A DNA stretch of 64,000 nt from JBBROS01 sp965213845 (GCA_965213845.1 CBDCAI010000004.1:434001-498000), one strand, 5' to 3'. Positions 27,548-36,282 are shown, counted from the first letter of the stretch. The notes: generated by a model not told the origin, from the letters alone. Translations and numbers: made by a program.

Positions 27548-28501
27548 ATGCCCAGCCATCGCCTCGACAGCGCGCCCGACACGGTCCATTGGGGCTACTT
27601 CGACGCCACGATCCCGCCCGTGCTGACCGTCGCCTCGGGCGACACCGTCACCATCTCCACCCGGTCGGGCCCGCAGGAGACCCTGCCGCCCGAAGGCTTC
27701 GGCACCGTCGCCCCCGACCACCGGGCGATCCTGGCGGCCGTGCAGCCGCGCTTCCCCGGCCATATCTGCACCGGCCCGGTCGCGGTCGCAGGCGCGCTGC
27801 CCGGCGAGGCGCTGGAGGTGCGGATCCAGTCCATCGCCCTGAACGACGACTGGGGGTTCACCTTCTCCGCCCCGCTGAAGGGCGCGCTGCCGGACGACTT
27901 CGAGACCAGCCACCTGTTCCACACGAAGCTCGACGCCGGTCGTGGCATCGGCACCCTGCCCTGGGGCCTGGACCTGCCGCTGCGCCCGTTCTTCGGCGTG
28001 ATGGCCGTCGCCCCCCCGGCACGATGGGGCCCCGTCAACACGCTGCCGCCCCGGCGGAACGGCGGCAACCTGGACAACAAGGAGCTGGTCGCCGGGTCGA
28101 TCCTGTATCTGCCCGTGCACGTGGAGGGCGCGCTGTTCTCGGTCGGCGACGGCCATGGCGTGCAGGGCGACGGCGAGGTCTGCGTCACCGCGATCGAGAC
28201 GGGCCTGGTCGGCACGTTCGAGCTGCACCGCCGCCCGGACCTGCGGCTGACCTGGCCCATGGCGGAGACGCCGACCCACGTCATCACCATGGCCTTCGAC
28301 CCCGACCTCGACGCCTGCGTCGTGATCGCGCTGCGGAGCATGCTCGACCTGATCGTGGCCCGCACCGGCCTGCTGCGCGCCGAGGCCTACGCCCTGTGCA
28401 GCCTGGCCGCCGACCTGCGGATCACCCAGGTCGTGAACGGCAGCAAGGGCGTGCACGTGATGCTGGAGAAACGCTGCCTGGTCGGCCGGCAGCCCGGGTG
28501 A
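27548..28501 (+). CDS. Acetamidase/formamidase family protein
   Basis: 317 residues, FmdA/AmdA family. Visible motifs are HWGYFDATIPPVLTVASGDTV at the N-terminus, HICTGPVAVAGALPGEALEV, and GRGIGTLPWGLDLPLRPFFGVM with the downstream NGGNLDNKELVAGS. These proteins hydrolyse short aliphatic amides to ammonia and acid. ATG 27548 has CAGGAGGCCTGA directly upstream. The stop overlaps the GTG start of a small exported protein. Confidence 0.92.
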   Translation: MPSHRLDSAPDTVHWGYFDATIPPVLTVASGDTVTISTRSGPQETLPPEGFGTVAPDHRAILAAVQPRFPGHICTGPVAVAGALPGEALEVRIQSIALNDDWGFTFSAPLKGALPDDFETSHLFHTKLDAGRGIGTLPWGLDLPLRPFFGVMAVAPPARWGPVNTLPPRRNGGNLDNKELVAGSILYLPVHVEGALFSVGDGHGVQGDGEVCVTAIETGLVGTFELHRRPDLRLTWPMAETPTHVITMAFDPDLDACVVIALRSMLDLIVARTGLLRAEAYALCSLAADLRITQVVNGSKGVHVMLEKRCLVGRQPG

Positions 28502-29118
28502 GACACCGTGCCATCCGATGTCTGTCGGCAGTGGCGGTGCTGCTGGTCGGCCTCGGCGCCGCCCGCGCGGCCCCCATCAAGGCGGCCCCGATCCCCGCCG
28601 ACGTCGCCCGGCAGGTGCCGCCCGGCTACGTCGTGCTCGGCAGCGGCGCCGCGTCGTTCGGCGGTCATGCCTTCGCCATCGTCGCGCTGGGCCGCCGCGG
28701 CGAGGACCAGCAGCGCCGGCCCATCCAGTCGGCCGCCGCCCGGCCGTTGCTGCTGTTCGAACGGCGGCCGGACGGGTCGTTCCGGCCGGCCGGGCGCAAC
28801 GACCACGTGGTGATGCGCGCCGACGAGGGCGGCCAGTGCGACCCGTTCCTGGACGGCGGCGGCGTGATCGCGGCGAAGGGTCCCCGGTTCACGGTCCAGA
28901 ATGGCGTCGCCTGCGGCCAGCACTGGACGAACTACGTCACCTTCCGGTTCGACGGCAGCAAGGGCCGCTACGTGTTCGACAACGAGCGGTCGGAATCCTG
29001 GTCGATGAACGCCAGCCAAGACCCGAATGCCCAGGCAATGGTCCAGGACGGGCCCACCCGGGTGCAGCGGGGCCCGGCGAACCCGGTCCCGTTCGCACGC
29101 TGGCGGCCCTCGCGGTGA
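28498..29118 (+). CDS. Exported hypothetical protein
   Basis: 206 residues with a GTG start that overlaps the amidase stop (GTGA). A signal peptide (RHRAIRCLSAVAVLLVGLGAARA, in two parts) is followed by a soluble domain with two cysteines (about residues 119 and 140) that could form a disulfide. The sequence YVVLGSGAASFGGHAFAIVAL resembles periplasmic beta-sandwich proteins of unknown function. No catalytic motif is recognised. First of a run of three secreted hypotheticals plus one broken gene up to 31067. Confidence 0.65.
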   Translation: MRHRAIRCLSAVAVLLVGLGAARAAPIKAAPIPADVARQVPPGYVVLGSGAASFGGHAFAIVALGRRGEDQQRRPIQSAAARPLLLFERRPDGSFRPAGRNDHVVMRADEGGQCDPFLDGGGVIAAKGPRFTVQNGVACGQHWTNYVTFRFDGSKGRYVFDNERSESWSMNASQDPNAQAMVQDGPTRVQRGPANPVPFARWRPSR

Positions 29119-29342
29119 TCCTTTTGCCCGCCCATGGGAGGCGGAGGGCCAGGCCTGGTTGAGCGGGTTCGTCGACCTTCTGCTGAGCTCACGCCTGCGT
29201 CACGACGTGTCGGGCGAGACGCCGTCCGCCCCGATCGTGACGCAACAGCGTCTGGGAGCGCGGTGCCTCCAGAACGACGGCTGCGACAAGGCGCAGTTCG
29301 GCACGTTGGGCCCGGCTTCGCGCCACCAGAGTCGATCCGTGA

Positions 29343-29738
29343 TCGGGTGCAGGGGCCGGTCCTGGCGGTTCACGATCCCTGGCACTTCACGATCCCAGGC
29401 ACTTCACGATCCCAGGCACTTCACGATCCCAGGCACTTCACGATCGTAATGTGGGCTGCGGTGCGTCCTGCACCTCGGCCGCGATCGTGGATGCGCGAAC
29501 GGGCCGTATGGCCCTGCCCCGCATCCTGAGCGTCATCTCGGCCGCCCATGTCGCGAGCGCGCCGGCACCGGGGGGCGGCTTCGACAGCCTGCAGTTTCAG
29601 CTGGACAGCCCGCTGCTGGTGGTGCTCGGTGCGCCCCTGGAAGACGAGGTGCGGGACGGGACGACGATGCTCGAGTGGAACGGGACGGCCCTGCGGACCC
29701 TGCGCTTCATCGCGCGCGACACCCGGTGCCCGGCATGA
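29343..29738 (+). pseudogene. Broken exported protein of a WGCG-type family, frameshifted and interrupted by tandem repeat
   Basis: From 29451 the frame reads GCGASCTSAAIVDARTGRMA, then FQLDSPLLVVLGAPLEDEV, typical of a secreted family with the pattern vWGCGtsCq..aiiDa.TGrv. The residues that should precede it, HFTIVMW, are found in another frame at about 29437-29455, so one base is missing next to the WGCG motif. The 17-bp tandem repeat upstream begins with the same TTCACGATC codons and has multiplied through the preceding coding sequence. Upstream to 29119 no intact N-terminus is visible; frames there are mixed. No product is expected. Confidence 0.5.
29369..29446. repeat. 17-bp tandem repeat, about 4.6 copies
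   Basis: Unit TTCACGATCCCAGGCAC at 29386-29402, 29403-29419 and 29420-29436. A first copy with one change (CCTGG for CCAGG) is at 29369-29385, and a partial copy at 29437-29446. Because 17 is not a multiple of three, every added copy shifts the reading frame, so copy number decides which frame meets the downstream WGCG coding sequence. Confidence 0.95.
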
Positions 29739-29760
29739 CCGGCCGTGCGGGTCGCTCGTC

Positions 29761-30513
29761 ATGAACCTCGCCCGGGTCTGGTTGCTCTGCGCCCTGCTGA
29801 CGGCGGGCCATGCCGCGGCGCAGGACCGCGTCCGCCTCGTCGCGCAGCCCGACATCGCGCCCAAGGCCGCGGCGTTCCCGCGCCTGGCGCCCACCGAGGC
29901 GCAGGCGGCGCGCATCAACCAGGCGCTGGCCGCCGCGGACGCCCGGGCGAAGGCGGCCGCGGACGAATGCCGGTCCCAGTCCGAGGGTTCGTCGGCCGAT
30001 CCCAAGACCCTCGAATGGACCCGGCAAATCGCCGTCGCGATGCAGGGCCCGCGCTACCTCGCCTTTTTCGCGTCCGACTATTCCTATTGCGGGGGGATGC
30101 ACCCGAACGCCACCGGCATTGCCCTCACCTACGATCTTCGCACGGGCCAGCCGCCCAACTGGGCAACCCTGCTGCCGAGGCGCCTGGTGGACAAGACGAC
30201 GGTCGAGCTTGCCATGGACGCGACCCCGCTCGGCATGGTCACGTCCCCCGCCTTGAAGGCGATCTACCTGGAGGCGTCGCGCAAGGCCGCCCAGGCGGTG
30301 GCGCCGCAATGCCCGCACGCGCTGCGCGAGAGGGCCGGCCCGTTCATGCTGTGGCCGGACGCGAGGCACGGCATCGCGATCCAGCCTTCGCACCTGGCCC
30401 AGGCCGAAGCCGCCTGCGGCGTGCCGGCCCTGATCGGCATGGACACCCTGCGGCGGGAAGGCGTGCAGCCCGCCTTGCTGGACGCGCTCGCCGCCGGGCA
30501 CCGGGCCCGATGA
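29761..30513 (+). CDS. Exported hypothetical protein, DUF3298-like
   Basis: 250 residues. The signal peptide MNLARVWLLCALLTAGHAAA is cut near AAAQD. The mature part contains ASDYSYCGGMHPNATGIALTYDL followed by RTGQPPNWATLL, which matches the GGxHP.n....ydl.tG pattern of DUF3298-type periplasmic proteins. Four cysteines could make disulfides. ATG 29761 is the first codon with a signal peptide; its stop overlaps the next start (ATGA). Function unknown; possibly envelope-associated. Confidence 0.68.
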   Translation: MNLARVWLLCALLTAGHAAAQDRVRLVAQPDIAPKAAAFPRLAPTEAQAARINQALAAADARAKAAADECRSQSEGSSADPKTLEWTRQIAVAMQGPRYLAFFASDYSYCGGMHPNATGIALTYDLRTGQPPNWATLLPRRLVDKTTVELAMDATPLGMVTSPALKAIYLEASRKAAQAVAPQCPHALRERAGPFMLWPDARHGIAIQPSHLAQAEAACGVPALIGMDTLRREGVQPALLDALAAGHRAR

Positions 30514-31067
30514 GCCCTACGCGACGCGACACGCTTCGGGCCGGTATGCTCGGCCTCCTGCTCCTGCTGCCGCTTCCGCTGGCCTGGGGGGCCGCGCCCG
30601 CCAGCGCGCAGGACTTCACCACCATCCCGCTTCCCGTCCTGATCGCGCAGGCCGAGGACCTCCCGCCGCTCGGCCTGTATACCCTGGCCGGCCGCCTGTT
30701 CGCAGCCGAGCGGCGCGACGAGGCGGCGGTCTGGTTCTACGTCGCGCAGCTCCGCGCGCGCCTGCGCCTGTCGGCCGAGCCCGACCTGCCGCCGGACGGG
30801 GAGCCGGCCCTGTATGCCTCGCTGAACGACGTGCTCGGCCGGGAGATCAACGGGTGGGCGTTCGGCGACGTCGACCAGGTGGCCGCGGAGATGACCCGGG
30901 CGCTCGACTGGGACAGCGCCCACCCGAACGCGGTCACGTCGAAGTCCCGGCACGCCGCGGCGCTGGAGCAGGTCCGGGCCGGGCTCGTCGCGCTGCGCGC
31001 CCGCGTGCTGGCGGAGAAGGACGACATCCGCCGGCAGCGCAGCGCGAACGGCCTCGGCAACCGATAG
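30510..31067 (+). CDS. Exported hypothetical protein
   Basis: 185 residues. A leader with an RR pair (SPTRRDTLRAGMLGLLLLLPL) and cleavage near ASAQD suggests export, possibly by Tat. The mature part is helical and reads LYTLAGRLFAAERRDEAAVWFYVAQLRARLR, reminiscent of TPR-like or Sel1-like helical repeats though only one or two units are seen. No family is named. Coupled to the DUF3298-like gene by ATGA, so the two probably act together. Confidence 0.62.
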   Translation: MSPTRRDTLRAGMLGLLLLLPLPLAWGAAPASAQDFTTIPLPVLIAQAEDLPPLGLYTLAGRLFAAERRDEAAVWFYVAQLRARLRLSAEPDLPPDGEPALYASLNDVLGREINGWAFGDVDQVAAEMTRALDWDSAHPNAVTSKSRHAAALEQVRAGLVALRARVLAEKDDIRRQRSANGLGNR

Positions 31068-31070
31068 GCA

Positions 31071-31093
31071 CGCCCCGGGCTCAGTCCGGGGCG
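31071..31093. terminator. Bidirectional hairpin between convergent genes
   Basis: Perfect 8-bp stem CGCCCCGG (31071-31078) / CCGGGGCG (31086-31093) with a 7-base loop, directly after the plus-strand stop at 31067. It overlaps the stop codon of the minus-strand SIMPL gene at 31081. No T-run on either side, so rho-independent activity is likely but not certain. Confidence 0.6.
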
Positions 31094-31869
31094 GCCAGGC
31101 GCAGCGTCATCACCACGCTGACAGTCAGGGCGGAGTCGCCCGCCTCCTGGGCGATGGGACGTATCGGCGGGGCGGGGCGGGCGGCCCGTGGCGCCATCGC
31201 GGCATATCCTGCGGGGCTGGAATCGCTGCGCGGCAGGGGATCGACCTCCGCGATCTCCACGCCTGCGATCCGCTGGCCGACGCTGGCGGCGATCGCCCGG
31301 GCCTGCGCCACTGCGGCCTCGCCGGCCTCGGCCACCATCTCGCGCCGGGCAGCCTCGATCTCCGCCTCGCGCGGCGAGGCGCCGAACTGCCCCAGCGCGG
31401 TCGCGCCGTTGTCGAGGCAGCCCGCCAACAGCATGGGCAGCTGGTCCGGGGTGGTGCGGAACGAGACGCTCAGGCGCCCGGCATAGCCCTTGATGCGGTC
31501 GGGCTGGCCGCGCATCTCCTGGACCTCGGTCTCGAAGCTGGTCCCGTCGGTCCGCAGGCGCTCGGCCGCCTGGCCGTGCAGGAAGGCGAGCAGCGTCTGC
31601 GACTGCCGGGCCAGGGCGGAGGCGGTGCCGCGCAGGTCGCGCCCGTGCACCTCGATGCTGACGACGGCGTCGGCAACGGTGTTGGGCAGGCGGCGCCGGG
31701 CTTCGGCGTGGGTGGTGATGAGGCCCGGCGCGAGCGGACGGGCGGCAGAGGCTGGCGGTGACGGGTCGGGCAAAGGCTGCGCCAGGGTGGGACCCGCAAC
31801 GAGGATCAGGCAGAGCGCGACCAGCACCCTCCTGCCGAAGGCGGTGGGGCTGGCTGGCACGTTCGGCAT
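31081..31869 (-). CDS. SIMPL domain (DUF541) periplasmic protein
   Basis: 262 residues. The signal peptide is cut near TLAQP. The SIMPL/DUF541 body shows VSIEVHGRDLRGTASALARQSQTLLAFL, then GYAGRLSVSFRTTPDQL and AVAQARAIAASVGQRIAGVEIAEV, the usual order of conserved blocks. Members are periplasmic or outer-membrane proteins linked to oxidative stress or signalling, without a known reaction. ATG 31869 has AAAGGGAGA 6-14 bases upstream. It stands alone downstream of the GntR gene, 38 bp away on the same strand. Confidence 0.85.
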   Translation of the reverse strand: MPNVPASPTAFGRRVLVALCLILVAGPTLAQPLPDPSPPASAARPLAPGLITTHAEARRRLPNTVADAVVSIEVHGRDLRGTASALARQSQTLLAFLHGQAAERLRTDGTSFETEVQEMRGQPDRIKGYAGRLSVSFRTTPDQLPMLLAGCLDNGATALGQFGASPREAEIEAARREMVAEAGEAAVAQARAIAASVGQRIAGVEIAEVDPLPRSDSSPAGYAAMAPRAARPAPPIRPIAQEAGDSALTVSVVMTLRLAAPD

Positions 31870-31907
31870 CGGCGTCTCCCTTTCTGTTTCGATGGCTTTG
31901 AGCTCTG

Positions 31908-32753
31908 CTAAGGCGCCGCCGGAAGCGGCACCCAGGCCGGCGCCGCGGCGCTGCCCCCGCGCACGAGGGTCAGCCGATACTCGTAGCGGTCCGGGCGATA
32001 CAGCGACTCGTGATACTCGATCGGGCGGTTCCGCTCGTCGCGCACCAGCCGCTTCAGGCACACGAGGGCGGTCCCGACCGGCACCTTCAGCGCGCCGGCG
32101 ATGGCGGCCTCGGCGGTCCGTGCCGTCAGGGCCTGCTCGGCGCTGGCGGCGATGAAGCCGGCATCCTGCAGCAGGCTCAGCACCGGGTGGGACCCGAGCG
32201 CCACACGGTCGATCGCGCCGGCGGTCAGCGGCGGCAGGTAGTGCGTGTAGCAGGACACCGGGGTCCGGCCCGACAGGCGGAGCCGCTCGATCCTGAGCAC
32301 CGGTTCGTCCGAGCCCAGCCGGGCGGAGACGTCGGGCGGCGGCACGACCGTCCCGAACGACAGCAGCCGGGCGGCGGTGCCCCGGCCGACGGTGATCAGG
32401 TTCTCGAGCAGGCCGCTGATGTTGGCGCGCGGCTCGGACAGGGTGGCGGCGTCGGCGGGGTACGTCCCCCGGGAGGCATGCCGCACGACCAGGCCCTCCG
32501 CCTCCAGCTGCTGCAGCGCGCGCCGGATCGTGACGCGCGCGACCCCGTAATGCCGGGCCAGATGCGGCTCGCCCGGAAGCGCCGTGCCCGCGACATGACG
32601 CCCCTCCAGCAGCTGCTGCCGGAGTGTCGTGTAGACGCGGTGATAGAGCGGGACGACGGCGTCGACCGTGACCGGGGCGGCGCGAGGCGGCACAGGGGGC
32701 ATGGCTGACGATACGCTGCTTGACCGCACCGGCCCAGCCTGCATTAGTGACAT
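31908..32753 (-). CDS. GntR family transcriptional regulator with UTRA ligand domain
   Basis: 281 residues. A winged-helix GntR domain at about 35-105 (LYHRVYTTLRQQLLEGRHVAGTALPGE, then HYGVARVTIRRALQQLEAEGLVV) is followed by a UTRA ligand-binding domain (HutC branch) to the C-terminus. It probably represses until bound by a pathway intermediate. Divergent from the SDR/ABC genes; a 22-bp imperfect palindrome directly abuts the assigned start. Starts at 32744 or 32702 are possible and would leave more room for a promoter. The same palindrome recurs at 37494, defining a likely regulon. Confidence 0.9.
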   Translation of the reverse strand: MSLMQAGPVRSSSVSSAMPPVPPRAAPVTVDAVVPLYHRVYTTLRQQLLEGRHVAGTALPGEPHLARHYGVARVTIRRALQQLEAEGLVVRHASRGTYPADAATLSEPRANISGLLENLITVGRGTAARLLSFGTVVPPPDVSARLGSDEPVLRIERLRLSGRTPVSCYTHYLPPLTAGAIDRVALGSHPVLSLLQDAGFIAASAEQALTARTAEAAIAGALKVPVGTALVCLKRLVRDERNRPIEYHESLYRPDRYEYRLTLVRGGSAAAPAWVPLPAAP

Positions 32754-32775
32754 CCGGTCCTATTAAGAGAACAGG
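32754..32775. promoter_or_regulatory. Predicted GntR operator, copy 1
   Basis: A 22-bp imperfect palindrome (8 of 11 pairs) of the form CCgGTCCTAT...A...ACAGG. It lies between the GntR gene and the divergent SDR, 12 bp before the SDR start. 16 of 22 positions are identical to the second copy at 37494-37515. Its position suggests both autoregulation and control of the SDR/transport operon. Confidence 0.6.
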
Positions 32776-32787
32776 TCAGGAGCGACG

Positions 32788-33549
32788 GTGCCCCTCGAGC
32801 TATTCCCGAAGGCCGGGACGCGGATCGCCGTCGTGGGGGGATGCGGCGGCATCGGCCGCGCCGTCGTGGATGCGGCGCTGGGCTGCGGCATGCGCGTGAC
32901 CGTGCTCGACCTCCCGGCGTCGTTGCGGGAAGCGCCCCCGCCCTTCGCCGCCGCGGCCGGCCCCATCGACGTCACCGACCCCGCCAGCGTCGCCGCCGCA
33001 TTCGCCGGGCTCGACGGGCTGGACGCGCTGGTCAACCTCGCGGGCTTCACCGCGGAGAAGGTCCCGGTTGAGACGCTCGACCCGGCACGATGGAACGCCG
33101 TCGTGGCCGCCAACCTCACCGGCGCCTTCCTGGTGGCGCAGGCCGCCCTGCCGCTGCTGCTTGCATCCGGACGGGGCGGCACCCCGGCCGCGCTGGTGCA
33201 TGTCTCCTCCGGCCTCGCGGCGCGTCTGATGCCGGGCTACGGCCCCTATGGCGCGGCGAAGGCCGGGCTGATCGCGCTGACCAAGTCCATCGCGGTCGAG
33301 AACGCGCCGCTCGTGCGGGCCAACGCGGTCGCCCCCGGCGCGGTCGACACCGAGTTCCTGCGCGGCGGCACCGGACGGGGCGCGACCGGGCCCCGGCTCG
33401 ACGTGTCCGCCCATGCGAGCACCATCCCGATGGGCCGGATCGCCACCGCAGCCGATGTCGCGGGCCCGATCCTGTTCCTGTGCGGCCCGGGTGCCGCCTA
33501 CATGACCGGCCAGGTGCTGTGGATCAACGGCGGGGCGCTCACGCCATGA
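32788..33549 (+). CDS. Short-chain dehydrogenase/reductase
   Basis: 253 residues from a GTG start with AGGAG six bases upstream. Motifs are GGCGGIG (17-23), NLAG (83-86), Ser140 and Tyr154/Lys158 in the PYGAAK block, with PGAVDTEFL after it. Rossmann-fold NAD(P) oxidoreductase. First gene of an operon with a NitT/TauT-type transporter and immediately downstream of the predicted GntR operator, so it likely acts on the imported compound or its hydroxylated product. Confidence 0.92.
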   Translation: MPLELFPKAGTRIAVVGGCGGIGRAVVDAALGCGMRVTVLDLPASLREAPPPFAAAAGPIDVTDPASVAAAFAGLDGLDALVNLAGFTAEKVPVETLDPARWNAVVAANLTGAFLVAQAALPLLLASGRGGTPAALVHVSSGLAARLMPGYGPYGAAKAGLIALTKSIAVENAPLVRANAVAPGAVDTEFLRGGTGRGATGPRLDVSAHASTIPMGRIATAADVAGPILFLCGPGAAYMTGQVLWINGGALTP

Positions 33550-33653
33550 CCGCCGCGCCGGACGGTCCCTGCCCACGAGCGTCTCGCGCCGGGCCCGTCT
33601 CCTCCGTATGGTCCGAACACCCCTATGCCGCCGACAGAACCGGGAGCTGGACG

Positions 33654-34655
33654 ATGCAGACCAAGTTGAGCCGTCGTGCCGTGATCGCCGGGGCAGGCGG
33701 GCTCGCGCTCGCGGGCCGTGCAAGGGCGGCGGCCCCGGTCGTCGTGCTGACGCCGTTCGGCTTCATCGTCGACTTTCTGGAGATGATGAACGCCAGCAGC
33801 GGCGGCCACTTCAAGGCGGCCGGGCTCGACGCGCAGGTCCTGGGCGCGGGCGGGGCTGCGGCCGCCGTCCAGCAGCTCGCCGCCGGGCGGTGCCAGTTCA
33901 CCCGGGGCGCCGCGATCGACGTCATGAAGGCCATGTCGGCGCAGAAGGACCTGGCACTCGTCTCGATCGCGACGATCTTCCAGGGCTCGACCTTCTTCGT
34001 CATCAGCAACGCGGCCAAGCCGATCGAGAAGGCCGAGGACCTCCGGGGCCGGCGCATGGGCGTCGTCTCCATCGGCGGCACCACGGAGAACTTCCTCGAT
34101 CTTCTGCTGAAGAAGGTCGGCGTGCCGAAGGCCGAGGTCCCGCGGGAGGTCGTGGGCAACAACCCCGGCAGCTTCGCGCTGATCCAGCAGGGCCGCATCG
34201 ACGGCTTCATCGCCACGTCGAACGTGGTGGAGGTGCTGCAGCAGCAGAAGGCCCCCCTCCTGGCCTGGAGCACGGACCGCTATGCCAAGATGCCCAGCCA
34301 GAGCTACTTCACCACCCAGGCCATCATCGACCGGCAGCCCGAGCTGGTGCTCGGCTTCGTCCGTGCCCTGAAGGCCAGCGCCGACGAGATGGTGCGGGGC
34401 CCGCTGGAGCCGATCCTCGACCGGGCCGCCGCGCAGTTCGAGATCCCCGGGATCCGCGACAGGCCCGGCCTGATCCGCACGGTGAAGGGCGACATCGACC
34501 TCTGGCTCAGCGAGGGCCCGCAGAACCTGCTGCGCAACATCCCCGCCCTGTGGCAGTCCGCCCGCGACAACCTGGCCGAGGCCGGGTTGGCCGACATCGC
34601 CGACGTGACGAAGGTCTACACCAACCGCTTCGTCGACGAAGCGGCCCGCGGTTAG
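33654..34655 (+). CDS. ABC transporter binding protein, NitT/TauT (SsuA/NMT1-like)
   Basis: 333 residues. A Tat-like leader LSRRAVIAGAGGLALAGRARA is followed by an NMT1/SsuA-like domain with GHFKAAGLDAQVLGAGG, GRRMGVVSIGGTTENFLDLLL and FIATSNVVEVLQQQ. This class brings in nitrate, sulfonates, pyrimidine precursors and, often, aromatic carboxylates. The partner ATPase and permease follow directly, so the importer is complete. ATG 33654 was chosen for the leader. A 104-bp gap from the SDR shows no gene. Confidence 0.9.
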   Translation: MQTKLSRRAVIAGAGGLALAGRARAAAPVVVLTPFGFIVDFLEMMNASSGGHFKAAGLDAQVLGAGGAAAAVQQLAAGRCQFTRGAAIDVMKAMSAQKDLALVSIATIFQGSTFFVISNAAKPIEKAEDLRGRRMGVVSIGGTTENFLDLLLKKVGVPKAEVPREVVGNNPGSFALIQQGRIDGFIATSNVVEVLQQQKAPLLAWSTDRYAKMPSQSYFTTQAIIDRQPELVLGFVRALKASADEMVRGPLEPILDRAAAQFEIPGIRDRPGLIRTVKGDIDLWLSEGPQNLLRNIPALWQSARDNLAEAGLADIADVTKVYTNRFVDEAARG

Positions 34656-34668
34656 GCCCGCCGCCCCC

Positions 34669-35472
34669 GTGGCAGCGATCCGGCTCGATCAGGTCGGGAA
34701 ACGCTACGACACCGACAGCGGCTCGGTCGTGGCGCTGTCGCCGACGGACATCTCGATCGCGGAAGGCGAGCTGGTGGTCCTGCTCGGCCCCTCCGGCTGC
34801 GGCAAGACGACGATGCTCCGCCTGATCGCCGGTCTGATCGCGCCGACCGAGGGCCGCGTGCAGGTCGGCGGGCGCGACCTCTGGGCCGGCGGCCGGCGCG
34901 ACCCGGCGGCCGTCGCCGACCTCGGCGTCGTGTTCCAGGACGCCAACCTGTTCCCCTGGTACACGATCGAGCAGAACATCGCGCTGCCGCTGTCGATGCG
35001 CGGCGCATCCCGGGCCGAACAGCGCAGCAAGGCCCGCGCGCTCGCGGCCACCGTCGGCATCGCCGGGTTCGAGCAGCGGTGGCCGCGCGAGTTGTCGGGC
35101 GGCATGCGGCAGCGCGCCGCCATCGCCCGCGCCCTCAGCTACGACCCGCAGGTCCTGCTGATGGACGAGCCCTTCGGCGCGCTGGATGCCATGACGCGCG
35201 ACGCGATGAACCTCGAGCTGCAACGCATCTGGCGGCAGACCCGGTGCACGATCGTCCTGGTCACGCACTCGATCGCCGAGGCGGTGTTCCTGGCCGACCG
35301 CGTCGTGCTGCTGTCGCCCCGCCCTGGCCGCGTCGACCACATCGTGGAGGTCGGGTTCCCGCGCCCCCGCGCCGCCGCCCTCCAGGCCGAACCGGGCTTC
35401 ACGGCCCTCTGCGCCGACCTGCGCGCCCGGCTCGACGCCCAGCTGGGCACCCCGCCGGACGCACCAGCTTGA
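34669..35472 (+). CDS. ABC transporter ATP-binding protein, NitT/TauT (SsuB/TauB-like)
   Basis: 267 residues from a GTG start 13 bp after the binding-protein stop. Walker A GPSGCGKT (40-47), Q-loop FQDANLFPW, signature LSGGMRQ (142-148), Walker B VLLMDEP (162-168) and THSIAEA H-switch are intact. The LFPW Q-loop is typical of SsuB/TauB. Drives the adjacent importer. Its TGA overlaps the TTG start of the permease. Confidence 0.94.
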   Translation: MAAIRLDQVGKRYDTDSGSVVALSPTDISIAEGELVVLLGPSGCGKTTMLRLIAGLIAPTEGRVQVGGRDLWAGGRRDPAAVADLGVVFQDANLFPWYTIEQNIALPLSMRGASRAEQRSKARALAATVGIAGFEQRWPRELSGGMRQRAAIARALSYDPQVLLMDEPFGALDAMTRDAMNLELQRIWRQTRCTIVLVTHSIAEAVFLADRVVLLSPRPGRVDHIVEVGFPRPRAAALQAEPGFTALCADLRARLDAQLGTPPDAPA

Positions 35473-36248
35473 GGCGCTCGGTCCTGCGCCGCGTCGAGTG
35501 GTTCGCCTCGCCGCTGCTGGCCCTGCTGCTGCTGGGCGGCTGGCAGTGGTACGTGACGGCGGCCGGGGTGTCGCCGTTCATCCTGCCGCCGCCCAGCGCC
35601 GTGTGGTCCGGCTTCGTCGACCTGCTGCAGACCCCGTCCACCTGGCGACACGTCTGGGTCACCGTCGAGGAGACGCTGGGCGGCTTCGCCCTGGCCGCGC
35701 TGACCGGCGTGCTGCTGGGCGTGCCCGTGGGCAAGCTGCGCTGGCTGGAACGGACGCTGAACCCCTTCATCGTCGCGAGCCAGGTGGTGCCGAAGGTGGC
35801 GCTCGTGCCCCTGTTCATCGTCTGGTTCGGCTTCGGCAGCACGTCCAAGGTGCTCGTCTCGGCCGTCATCGCCTTCTTCCCCATCTTCACCAACACCGTG
35901 CTGGGCGTGAAGTCGATCGAGATCGGCCACCGGGACGTCATGCTCAGCCTCAATGCCAGCCGCCTGCACCAGTTCACCCGGCTCGAGCTGCCGTCGGCCG
36001 CGCCCTACATCCTGACCGGGATGGAGGTCGGCATCGTGCTGGCCATCATCGGCTGCGTCGTCGCGCAGTTCCTGGGCGGCAATGCCGGGCTGGGCTACCT
36101 GCTGGTGGCGCAGATGAACGCCTACCAGACAGACATGCTGTTCGCCGTCATCGTCCTGCTGACGCTGGTCGGGTTCGCCTTCTATGCCGCCGTCGGTGCG
36201 GCCCGGCGCCTGCTGATCCCGTGGCACGCCTCCGGTGGCCGCCCGTGA
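35469..36248 (+). CDS. ABC transporter permease, NitT/TauT (SsuC/TauC-like)
   Basis: 259 residues. The start is taken as TTG 35469 because it overlaps the ATPase stop (TTGA) and family sequence begins there; there is no nearby ATG. About six helices; conserved pieces are LPPPSAVWSGFVDLL, VETLGGFALAALTGVLLG and FFPIFTNTVLGVKSI, with the coupling loop LNASRLHQFTRLELPSAAPYI. Completes the importer. Convergent with the flavin hydroxylase gene, 34 bp away. Confidence 0.9.
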   Translation: MRRSVLRRVEWFASPLLALLLLGGWQWYVTAAGVSPFILPPPSAVWSGFVDLLQTPSTWRHVWVTVEETLGGFALAALTGVLLGVPVGKLRWLERTLNPFIVASQVVPKVALVPLFIVWFGFGSTSKVLVSAVIAFFPIFTNTVLGVKSIEIGHRDVMLSLNASRLHQFTRLELPSAAPYILTGMEVGIVLAIIGCVVAQFLGGNAGLGYLLVAQMNAYQTDMLFAVIVLLTLVGFAFYAAVGAARRLLIPWHASGGRP

Positions 36249-36282
36249 CCGTCCCCGTCGCGCCCCTGAGATGTGCCCTGGT

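Noticed and set aside
29027..29449. 140-codon plus-strand open frame through the tandem repeat
   Set aside because: Starts inside the preceding gene, changes character several times and ends in the repeat; taken as non-coding.
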